NCBI GenBank assembly: GCA_003864495.1 | Contig: PEDN01001363.1 | Location: 124,001-188,000, forward strand | DNA length: 64,000 nucleotides | Origin: Nemopilema nomurai | Lineage: Eukaryota > Cnidaria > Scyphozoa > Rhizostomeae > Rhizostomatidae | Direction: 5' to 3' | Shown here: one piece after another, positions 38,437-48,600 of the stretch | Layout of the letters: the number at the start of each line of letters is the position of its first letter | How positions within the stretch are numbered: the first letter of the stretch is position 1 | The notes under the pieces: generated by a model | What the model was told of the DNA's origin: nothing | Database searches by the model: none | The model's input: the letters and a program-made list of their open reading frames with translations, nothing else | Made by a program: the position numbers and the translations under genes

Positions 38437-38902
38437 AAGGGCTCACGCACACGATTGCTAAAGTCGGATAAAGTCGTGCACACGAACTGTTTTGTAAAGA
38501 GATTATCCAGGGCTAAAAAGTTAATACCATGTAAAATATCTCACTTTTGTTTTTGTAAAGCAAGCTTTTAGAAAAATACCAGTATGCTTTGTAATGTACA
38601 GCAATTTGGCATTTGTTGTAGTCACATGAATTATAAATATATGACCAACCTTTCGAAGTGTTTGCTTTCGAGAATGTCCTCTAGTGTTTAGTTGCCCAAT
38701 ATGGACTTTTCAAGCTCAAATATCTTACATAAATTATCACCATTCAGAAATGTGAAATACTAAAGGAATGACTTGTATATGTGATTTTCAGGAAAATTTT
38801 TTACTTGTTTTTCTTCTATTTATATAAAGAAATTTATCAGCCCAAGGTATGGGCGCCCATTTTGCGCAAATAACTTGCATTTGCTAAATACCCCAAAAAA
38901 GG

Positions 38903-38974
38903 AATAAAGTTATTTACATCAAATAGGTTTTTGCCCATTATTTAAGCTTTTGACGTGAAAATGCAAAGAATAAA
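38903..38974 (+). terminator. Candidate BBOF1 polyadenylation signals
   Basis: Two AATAAA hexamers, at 38903-38908 and 38969-38974, lie 467 and 533 bases after the BBOF1 stop on the coding strand. Either could end the 3' UTR. Position-based. Confidence 0.4.
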
Positions 38975-40788
38975 CTTTAACAGTACCAAGCAAGTTCAGT
39001 TTCTCTGCTCAAAGATACTTACTCAAGACTCCCATTTCGTCAAGTGCAACCATTGAGAGCCAGCGGGATGTGCAATGAAGGCAGGGCTATTACCCCATAA
39101 ATCATATTTTAGTAGTTCGGCCATGCAACAACAGAATCATTAGAGTTGAGAGCCAGCTCGAACGCTTAAGTTTATAACGAGAGAGTCGGGGCAGCGTCTA
39201 GACCAGGGTACTTCTTAGCAGCGGAGGCCTGTACATAGCCCTACTTGCCTTTTGTTGGGACTCGTAGCATCTCTTTTGGCTCTTGTAGGTCCATTCGTGT
39301 TTACGGTGCTAGCGATCTGCAGTGTCTTCCATGGTAAAGAAGTCATTTCTAGCAGCTATTTTTAGCGTTGAAACAACCACATTGGTCACTGAGCCACCAT
39401 TTTGTTACGACAGCAATTCGAAAAACAGCAGTAGAGTTCATTGATTGTAAACAAAATAGTTATAAAGTTTTTGAAAGTTCTCAACTGTTGCAGTGAAACA
39501 TGTTTTGACACATTTAGTGCTTTCTAGTGCTATACCCAAGCATCATTTTGGGTATTTCCATTTAAACTGAAGATGGAACTACTAGAAAATCATTCGATTG
39601 ACAGTTGCTTAATGAAATTCAACTGCAAGGAATTGGTGCGTGTTGATAAATTGAAATTTCACCTAAACTTTAAAAATCTACTAATAAAAGCTTTCAAGAA
39701 CATTCGCCTGTATTAGGGTAAATAAACTGGGAAGGCCTTTACTTTGCTTAAACTTGTCCTTTGTAGTCTGATGCTCTGATTCACTGCCACCAATCTCTAA
39801 TATTAATAAATTCTTGAAATGAAGGAACAGAATTTTGCAAGGACACAAAAATGTTTCTAACATCTATTTGTCTTTATTTGAATGAATATGCATTTTTACA
39901 GCAAATATAGAAATTGATTAATATTTTGTAAATTTTTACCTAGACTTCAAAACTGCTGAGCTGACTTTGTGCAAAGGATTGGTATATAGGACGTTTTCTC
40001 ATGTCAGGGGTGCAGGATAGAGCCAAGCAATTGACACCCCCCCCCCCCCGTCATGTACGAGCTGCAAATATGAATTAATGATGGCAAAGCAATTGGTGAG
40101 AGAAGTTAGTTTCTTATAAGCCTGTCTAATGTATCTATACCTGTATATAATGACAAAGCTGTATCATTTTTCACTTGCTCGAATGAAGAAGAGATGACCG
40201 TTGCATCGTTGCAGCCACGGTTACATAACATGGCACTTGAGTCCCAGAGGCACTGGGAGCAAAATGTGTCAACCAGCTTGTTAGCTTTCGTTCACAAGTC
40301 CACCCCTGCCACTCCTCTGTGCCTGTCTCCCTTGCTACATGCCCATAGCTTTCCTTGTCTTTAGCCATATTATATTAAAAAATAAGGGTGGTCCCCTTGT
40401 TTAAAGACTGGTCGAGCAGAAATTAAGTCACAAAGAACATTAGAAGAGCTGGACGATGGGGAAATGAGAAGGTAATGAATATTTTCTGATTAGGGATACT
40501 AATAATTTTCTATGCTCGTCTGTATATACTATAGAAGGCCTACCTCCTTCACGGAGTAGGACTAAGCTCTTTACAGTTCTCCCTTTCTTATAGCCCAATC
40601 TGAAAGGTGTGGAGGTGCATTAATGTATCCACTAGTTTTAATTTGCGAACCTACATGAAAGCGTGCGCCGAATCTACAGGGCTATGACGTCAGCACTGCC
40701 ATCCGAATAATTTGCATAAAAAGGCTTTGGGGGAGTACTCGAAGTCGTGATGCATGTAGTATTTTAAATTGATAAGAATAGCTTTCAT
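38975..40788. other. Spacer between the convergent BBOF1 and GPCR genes
   Basis: About 1.8 kb with no supported gene. It includes a C run (about 40036-40049) and a short antisense frame at 40171-40368 with no recognisable content. Confidence 0.55.
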
Positions 40789-41952
40789 CTAGCCCTTTTC
40801 GACGCCACTGTTATTATTGTCATTGATCACTTCCAACCCAGGGTCGCAAATCACTGCTGGCGATTTATTCTGTATTGTGTTGTTGTTGTTCCTTTCGGAG
40901 CGCAGTCTTTGGGCTAGCAAGAAAAGTCCTACTAGTTTGCTAAGCTTTGAGTCCTTCGTTTCGTAAGTTGACGTCAGCTCGTCTTGCCGGCACATGCAGG
41001 AGAGGTAGAACCGCCTCAGGAACCAGCGCATTTGATTGCTTGTGAGCCACAGGGTGATTGGTGTAACTGTCGAGATCATCAGGTAGAAAAGCCAGCCCCA
41101 GGCGAGGACCTTGTCGTACAATTGGCGGTTAAAGCGTTCTCCGCGTTGCAGGGCCAGACTCCTAAACATGTGCACGGCATTGTGTACAAGGAAGAACGAG
41201 ATGAGACTGAATATCACGATCACCGTTGGCCATGTGCGCCTGGAATGCTCGCTGAACCGCCTGGGAAGCGAGTGTGAGCTGAACCGGCGTTCACTGTCCG
41301 CCACTCGCCGTCGTATTGAGCGCACTAGCAGTACGACCTTGAAGTAGATGACGGAAATCCACATAGCACCTGTTGCTGTGGCAATCAGATTGACAAAGCT
41401 CATTACGAACTCAGCTTCGTTCCAATAGAATATCAAAAAAGAATTTGCAATGGATATAATCCATATCGATATTATGACGGCGATGCTTCTGCCACGACTG
41501 AGGAATCGCTCCTGTTTGAATGGGTGGAATATGGATATGTAGCGCTCGAAGCCGACATAGCAGACAGTCAGGAAGGAGCAACAGAGCAGGGTGTCCTCCG
41601 TCAACTCATATGCAGTCATGACCGGACACCAGGCTTTGGAAGAATGAAAGTTTCCCAGCATCAGCGAAGAAAGCAATGGCTGCGCCAACCCAGCCAGCAA
41701 CGCACAGGTCGATATGTTTGCCACACTCAACATCGGCTTGGTTTGCAGACGGTGGAACCTGATGATTGCCATTAGCGTTATCAAGTTGCAGATGACTGTG
41801 ATTGGCGAGAGCACCGAGCCAATGGTGCCCATTATGACCACTATGTCTTGCTTTTCCAAAAAAGTCTTGAATTCGCAAGTCGAGATATTCTCCATATGAA
41901 ACAAGGACTTTGCCCCAACAAGCCACGGTATTACGAAGAAGAAGACGCACAA
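40789..41952 (-). CDS. Rhodopsin-like (class A type) orphan G protein-coupled receptor, single exon
   Basis: An intronless 387-codon frame with seven hydrophobic segments: TM1 about 36-66, TM2 about 73-98, TM3 about 110-138, TM4 about 152-176, TM5 about 181-212, TM6 about 243-268 and TM7 about 285-310. Class A landmarks: Asn56 in TM1 (1.50-like); Cys109 before TM3 for the usual disulphide; and Glu136-Arg137-Tyr138 in 'FERYISIFHPF', an ERY version of DRY. An N-glycosylation site NIS is at 22-24, and the third loop is very basic. The usual TM6 CWxP and TM7 NPxxY are not recognisable (TM7 has 'TVTPITLW'), and the TM2 Asp is absent. Met1 gives a hydrophobic leader; Met20 would give a short extracellular start. 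The tail has an Asn run. Ligand unknown. Confidence 0.85.
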   Translation of the reverse strand: MCVFFFVIPWLVGAKSLFHMENISTCEFKTFLEKQDIVVIMGTIGSVLSPITVICNLITLMAIIRFHRLQTKPMLSVANISTCALLAGLAQPLLSSLMLGNFHSSKAWCPVMTAYELTEDTLLCCSFLTVCYVGFERYISIFHPFKQERFLSRGRSIAVIISIWIISIANSFLIFYWNEAEFVMSFVNLIATATGAMWISVIYFKVVLLVRSIRRRVADSERRFSSHSLPRRFSEHSRRTWPTVIVIFSLISFFLVHNAVHMFRSLALQRGERFNRQLYDKVLAWGWLFYLMISTVTPITLWLTSNQMRWFLRRFYLSCMCRQDELTSTYETKDSKLSKLVGLFLLAQRLRSERNNNNTIQNKSPAVICDPGLEVINDNNNSGVEKG

Positions 41953-44126
41953 TGATATATCTCTAGGCTGGACTTAAATCTTAACGTCATTCTCGCTGTT
42001 GCCTTCGCGCCTAAGGACGATCTAAAACTCTAGCGCAGGAAGGAGCTGCAACGATTCAAGTGTCGGGATCATTACTCTTGGGGGCTTGGCCGTAAAGAAA
42101 CCGCGGTCATACCTGACAAATAAGATGAAAGACATCCGTTATCGCTATTAAAAGTGTTTTACAATGACTTTTTTATTTCCAATAATGTTTGTCCGAGTCC
42201 CAAAGGGATCATTATTGCTCTCTCTTTCAATCGAACACCTTTTTCAAGCAAGACGCATTCTCGAATTAATCATAGCAACATGCTGTATTGTGCAGATGCA
42301 AACAAATAGTGCATGAATCTACATGTTGATTTGTAATGTTGAAGATAAAGCTAATGATCATTCGCCCATCGAATCAGGCTTGTCCATGCTTTGATAAATG
42401 TCACACGTTGTCTGAACTGCAACATTTGAAGGTTGGGCAAGAAAGGGGGTGTAGTCAACCTCGTCATCTTTAAAGAGCCTCGTGTTGAGCTGATTTGGCG
42501 CGATTTATACTATTGTTCAAATACAAAATAGTGCGCAGATTCCAACCCGGTCTAGAAAAAATTAAGTAATATCATGTCTCCATTCCCTTTGTCTGGGCTC
42601 AAAACAAGAATTTCCTCAGTTAATCAGAAACCAGAAAAGCTCAAATGCTTTGAAAATTCTACGTATGAGTTTTAGACAGAGATGACTTGAGAAGATGCTG
42701 GTTTCAAGTTTGTTTTGCTCCGCTGAAATTCCTAGATGAAAATCTAACCTAATCATTCCATTATCAAGAGTCGAAAATCATCAGATGACGTTTAAACCAA
42801 GAATTTATTGTTCTACGTTACACCGAAGGTTAACCAGAACAAAAGATCAACTTTAGAGGCCAGTTAATCTCTGGAAAGTCGAAATAAACACACACGCAAT
42901 GAAACAAAAGCGCTTTGCTCTCTGTCAGGAAAAGAAAGCGGAGTTGACCAATGCATGCCCTCTGACAATTGAAAATATTTTTAACAACGTCAGCAACCTG
43001 AACAACGTTTGAGAAAAGTGCTCCCATGATGAAAATGAAGCTGCATCAAGAATTTCTTATTTTGTCAGTCAGACAATCAGATATCCATCCACATATGTGG
43101 AAACTGGGGCACGTGCCCCTAAACACTTTTTAGATGAAAAGTCATTTTGCTACTTGTGAAGGTGCCCCTCTTCTGCCCCAAGTTCCCCCAATCAATCGTC
43201 GACAAATACTGTCATACAAATACGGAACTTTCCCCTAAAACAGCTAAACACACTCTTGTTTTATAAGAATACGTAATTTGTTTACCGAGCCTCAATATTC
43301 TTAAAAATTTGCGATTTTGATATTTTGATTCTTCTTAAATTATTTTTTTGCAACACAAGGTGTAAATTTACCTTAAGATCATAAAAAGTATTAAATCTTT
43401 TCTGATGTGTTGCTTCACCATAAATTTCAATGTGATATAATAAGTATAACATATATATAATGAATTTAGCTTCAGAGTGACAGTTGTTTTCTTTTGGGAG
43501 AGTGCTCAGTTTAAGGAGAAATTTTTGCCTTGATAAAGGTTGAGCCTGGCATTATTCTTAAATTTCAGCAATTTTGAGCCTCATCATTCTTATAGGCATT
43601 ATTCTTATAAAAAAAGTGCGCATTGTTTTCCCTGGAAATTGATCGAAGTGACATTGAAATTTCGTTACGTTTTCACGCAGCGTATTTAATTTGCGATTAG
43701 GTTGGAGACAGATGTTGGGGCTTGAATTCGGTAAATAAAGTGTGTTCAAACTTCGCTAATCATGTGCAACGTGGTGATAAATGTTTGATCCTTCTAACAA
43801 TAAAAAACATTGTTCTATTGTAACATTGTTCTATTTGCTTGTTCGATCTTTCCACAAAGCCTTGCCACGGCTCAAATTTCGAATGACGATATGTAATTGT
43901 TAATCAAGTGGTTTTCTTTTGGCTTTCAAATGAATTATAGGCGTTTGGCAGCGGAATATTCTTTGACCATTGCGAGCAACAGCGGAAATATAATTTTGAA
44001 TACTTCTGAGTAAATTGTGGTCCTCAGATTGTGCAAAGGGATGCAACCTAAATAGCCAAGAACAGGCTCAGCGTGGAGACTGATTTACTTCTCTACTCTA
44101 CTTTTCCTTCCTAATGCACGCGTTTC

Positions 44127-44459
44127 TCAGCTGCCAAACAATGTAACACGTGAAATCAGACTCTGAAGCTCTTTAGTTCCAATGGTTGTATCAAATATTT
44201 GCAGATGAGCTTTATATGACTGCCCTGTGCCTGTGTCAGATATTGGGGCTGTTCTGAGTCTAAATGACCGTGTTTGGCACCATGCTACGCCGAACTTGTA
44301 AAGAGGGTCGCAATCTTCGTTAAAATCAAACGGCCCCCCGTTCGACGAATTTTGACACTCAGAAGCGTTTCCAAAGAAATGCCCCTCCTCTCTCTTGAAA
44401 GTTTGAATGAGATTGACAACAAGTTTAATTTGATTGGAAATATTTGCAAACAGTCGCAT
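44127..44459 (-). pseudogene. Cys-containing extracellular-type fragment, perhaps Notch-ligand MNNL-like
   Basis: A 110-codon frame contains 'NGGPFDFNEDCDPLYKFGVA' followed by W-C, an Asn-rich Cys segment before it and 'TAPISDTG' after it. The CD.LYKF motif, with a hydrophobic beta-strand upstream (IKLVVNLIQTF), resembles the MNNL domain at the N-terminus of Delta/Jagged-type ligands. There the corresponding position is usually KFCV; here Cys is replaced by Gly. I see no good acceptor before the block and no DSL or EGF exon nearby, so a decayed copy or chance are both possible. The resemblance is by eye only. Confidence 0.25.
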
Positions 44460-45580
44460 TATATGTGGAGTATTGTTTTTTGCCTTTCAAATTCCTTGCA
44501 TGGCCTGGTTTGAAGTAATGTAGTCTGGTTATATTTTGTCGAAAATGCGTATCGTAATGCTTCAATAAACGCCCCCTCTATTAAACTCCTCCTCGAATAG
44601 ACGTCCCCTTGTAGAGGGACGTTTCACCCTCGTTGCGTAGACAAAAATTGTTCTGATAGAGCTATGTCAGTAGACTGAAGCCAGGAATGGTTGGTCGATC
44701 GAGTGTTGTTACAACACTGTCAGCTTTGCCACTGCATATTCGCGTTATAAACATGTTGTGTCACGCCCAGACTGATTTTGTTTTACTTCGTAAGGAAAAT
44801 GTTCTCAGCATGTGTTATCGACTTAGCATTGCGGAGAAAGCATATGATAGTTACCCTGGGTACCAGAAACACTATATAGTGCTATAGTGATATAAATAAA
44901 GAAAATATTTGTCTTGTGAATATGAGTGGAATCTTGTTTTAGCTTGATGAATAGATTCTTGGTTACCGGGTTAAATTAATCAGTTCCCTGACGTTCATGT
45001 AGCTAACAACTTTAAGCCAACAATTTTTGCTTACACAGACGAAGAAATTTTAATATATCTGTGAAAGTGGCGAAAGTATGCAGCGCATTGTTTTGAACAT
45101 TTTTTCTGCTTTTACCCATTACTTGACCATATTTCAGACTTCTCTGATTCATTTTGCTAGATATTCTCTTTAATTTAATTCTTTGCAATGTGATGTTATC
45201 CAGTTTCAGGGCGCGGCCCAACCATCCCCTCGATCCCCCTTTGTCAAGTGGTCTTGTTATGCGCCTGAAAGGTTTCATTAGGGGCGATGCACTGTGGCAT
45301 GAGATTGGAAGAAGAAACTGGTAAATTGGAAGCAACTCAAACTTGAGCCACAACTTGTGTCTTAAATATCCAGTAGGTTCAGCCAAAGAAAAGAGATGGT
45401 CTGCTTCTCCTTCTTGCCACACGGAGGGCGCTAAATCAGCAATAGTTTCGAAAGGATCATTCTATTTTCTGTGATAGCGGAACTAATTGCATGTGATGAT
45501 TCGAACTAACTCCTAAGAAATGCTCTGCTCAGAACTGTTAGTCACATGAAACTGAGTCACGCTGCAATTACTCTGAGATC

Positions 45581-45595
45581 AGCATAAAAACAAGC
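45581..45595 (+). promoter_or_regulatory. TATA-like box before the Ig gene
   Basis: AGCATAAAAACAAGC lies about 75 bases before the ATG of the signal-peptide exon. Spacing fits a short 5' UTR. Weak, position-based call. Confidence 0.3.
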
Positions 45596-45658
45596 AGCAT
45601 TTCTTGAAAGAGACGCAAAACGGGAAGCACTCCCTCTACCTGATACTTGCGCTCCCAG

Positions 45659-48600
45659 ATGATGCAAATGATGCAGTTCACAAGTGCAGCTGTTGCGATC
45701 TTGGCCTTCCTGCTCATAGAAACCCGTAAGTACCAATGCTACACATACTCTCTCACTTTGTCGCCAATCGCAAGACTTAATCAACAGTTCAATTTAATGG
45801 CAATTGAATCTATAAACATGGTAAATGAATGTTTCGAAAATGTACAACTTTGAATAGAAAACTATTTCAAATCATCAGTGTGGTATTGTCGCATTTCCCC
45901 CTTCAACAGCTCACTGCAGCATGTTAGCAGGGTGTTTTGTGTTTGCTTCTCTTTCCATACCATTATATCTATGACACAAACAATTTTACAACCATGTTAC
46001 TAAGTGTAATGCGCTGAACAATGTAAAACGGTATATAAACAAAGTTTTTGCAAGATTTGAAGAGAACGTTTTGAAGACCTTCATGGGACAAGGATCTGAA
46101 CGGAATGAGAATGACGCAGAAAACGATGAGTCATCTTCCCTCCAAAACACTTTGCCAGTTTACGTTGCTTTTGGAGTAACAGTAAAATCACGAAAATGAC
46201 ATCAGACTAAAGCCTGGTTTCCATCATAGTCATGAGAGAGAGATAGTCTGGAAGCGAACAATGGGCTATTGTTTTTTCCGATTGTACGCGCCTCGAGGTT
46301 GAACCAGCAACATCAACAACCCGAAGGTGCACAATCCGGCTGATTATGGCCGCTAACAAACACGAATCTCTACCTGTCGAGGAACTTGATGATATTTTGT
46401 ACCTAATTAACGAAGGATTTCTGGAATAAGATGAGGATTTGAATTGTCAGATTAAAGATATTGCCATAGAAGTTACCAAAGACGAAGAAAACCCTGCAGG
46501 TTTCGAATGCAACGTCTGTGGGAAGGCCTGCAAGTCACGCCGCGGACTATCAAGGCACACAAATTCAAAACATCGTCATGTTAGCACAGTGCTGCACAAA
46601 CATCTTCTTCTTCTAAGTATTCTGCCGATGAAATAAGTCGTCAAAAGCTTCATCCACTACAGCTCAAAGCCATCGTATTGAAATGCGCCGAAAAGATCTC
46701 TTCAGATGAATGCTTTCCCGCAAGTTTGCGAGAACGATTTCGAAGGAATTATTTATGTTCACAAATGATGATGCTGTTGAATTATGGTCGAAATCGAGTA
46801 TAGCAAGGCTAGGATTTTGTATATTCACTCATTTAATAATGCTAGATCTGGGACTGGGAGGTTGGCAGCTTCTTAAATCATAAAACTTGCTAGCAAAGGT
46901 TTTAAGTGACAGTCCTAGAGCAAACGTTGTCAGCACGAATGTGCGAATGACCTTATTCTATATTTAATGATTACCTACTTAACCAAACATTTTTGAGACA
47001 ATTTTATTTCCAAACAAATTCCTGGACGTCAGTCTTTATTAAGTCTCCCACATTGCTAATGGGCTTCCGGAATGACCCAGACAAAAAGAAGAAAGGGCGG
47101 GCAAAAGAAAAAGGCACGCAAGGCTTTTTCGCATTTTTAAAGTGAAATGCAAATTAACAAATTTTAACCACACCAGGGGAAAAAGCTGGTGCACACCAGA
47201 AATTGTTGGTGGTGCACACCGGCACACCAGGCTTTTTGCTCGTGCACACCTGAGATCTCGTCGAAAAGTGCCATACTCTGCAGACCAGGGCAATTTTAAG
47301 GATTTTTGAGTGGTGGGGCATCTTTCTAAAGGGCCCACACTTATGTAACGAAACTAGGAGCATAAGAGAGAGACTCTATCCCGATGTTGTCTATATCCAT
47401 TCAACAGCAAGACTAACTCTAAAGGGAACAACGCACACACATAACATAAAAGGAAGGTAATTAAGAGAACAATACGAACGTCACAATACATGTTGACAAA
47501 CAAACACATTGCCATTAGAATGGCGTTAACTGACAACATGACTCAACAGCACATGCGACTTTAACATGCAACTGAGATATTACGAAACATTACACACTAA
47601 GCCAACCGTTACACTTTTACACTACCAGAAATGACGTAGAGAATGACACAGAACTCTTAGGATTGGGGCTTCAAATTGTGCTATATACTGAACTATTTTA
47701 GGGTTGAGTATTTTGCCTCCAAGCTATGACGCAACCGTAAGCACTGGTGGCTATTATGCTAAGAATGGGCTCAAAACACGAGACACTTGTGATATACTAA
47801 TTTTAAGGCAATATCTCAGTCTGAGTAAGGTTGAAAAATGCAAGGAAACACTAAGATTTTGGTAAATCGAGCAATGAATCGAGATAAAAGGTGGATGAAT
47901 AAAAAATATAGTAATATAAAGATTGCTATCAAAATTGATTGAGCCCCAAAACTTGTTACCAACCTTTTGAAACACCGGTTACTTTTATCTCTAAGGGCCA
48001 CAAAATGGCCGACATTTAGGGCAAATGTAGCATTTTTCTTTTCAGTGGTGGGGAAACTCGTAGGGCCCGATGGGGCAATTCCCCCACCACTCAGTATGTT
48101 ACAAAATGCCCTGCTGCAGACTGGACACAGAACAGATCAGAGAGCAAATATCAAAAGCTTTGAGCAGTTATAGATAAAGAAAACATAAATATTAGGTACA
48201 AATCCAAAGCTGATCCTCGGAGAAGTGTCTTTCACAAATATATATTTTGTTTGTATCAATTTGACGCTGGAGGTTCTGATCAATGACCCGATCTTTAGTG
48301 ACAACGTTAGTCCTTCTTCGTCGATATTGTAAATAAATCAATATTTGGAGTGACTCCACCAGCCTAAACGCCTATTAGCTAACCACTCTTGAAAACTAGC
48401 GTTGGTTCGCTTCCAGACTATCTCTCTCTTATGACTATGTTTCCATATAGTCGCTGAAGTCGCTAGAGTCGCCAGGATCGCTCAAAAACGGGTTCAGCGA
48501 CCCCAGCGACTTTATGGAAACAAGCTAATTCATTTTGCTGGCGACCCTCAACAACCCTGGCGACCCAGTCGCTGGGATCGCTGAAGTTCTATCTCAGCGA

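Larger units (their letters stand above)
41953..45658. other. Spacer between the divergent GPCR and Ig-protein genes
   Basis: About 3.7 kb of mainly non-coding sequence. Around 43107-43190 there are inverted 'GGGGCACGTGCCCC' and 'GTGCCCCTC' motifs. Around 44560-44620 there is a degenerate 'AATAAACGCCCCC' tract resembling an end of the AATAAGCCCCC MITE family. The open frame at 44127-44459 is listed separately. Confidence 0.5.

Noticed and set aside
37507..38483. Minus-strand ORFs at the BBOF1 3' exons
   Set aside because: Antisense to conserved BBOF1 sequence.
40984..41950. Several ORFs on both strands within the GPCR gene
   Set aside because: Overlap the seven-helix frame, which alone has membrane segments and family residues.
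44274..45422. Other 66-136-codon frames in the GPCR-Ig spacer
   Set aside because: No domain, repeat or splice logic recognised; composition looks like chance open frames.
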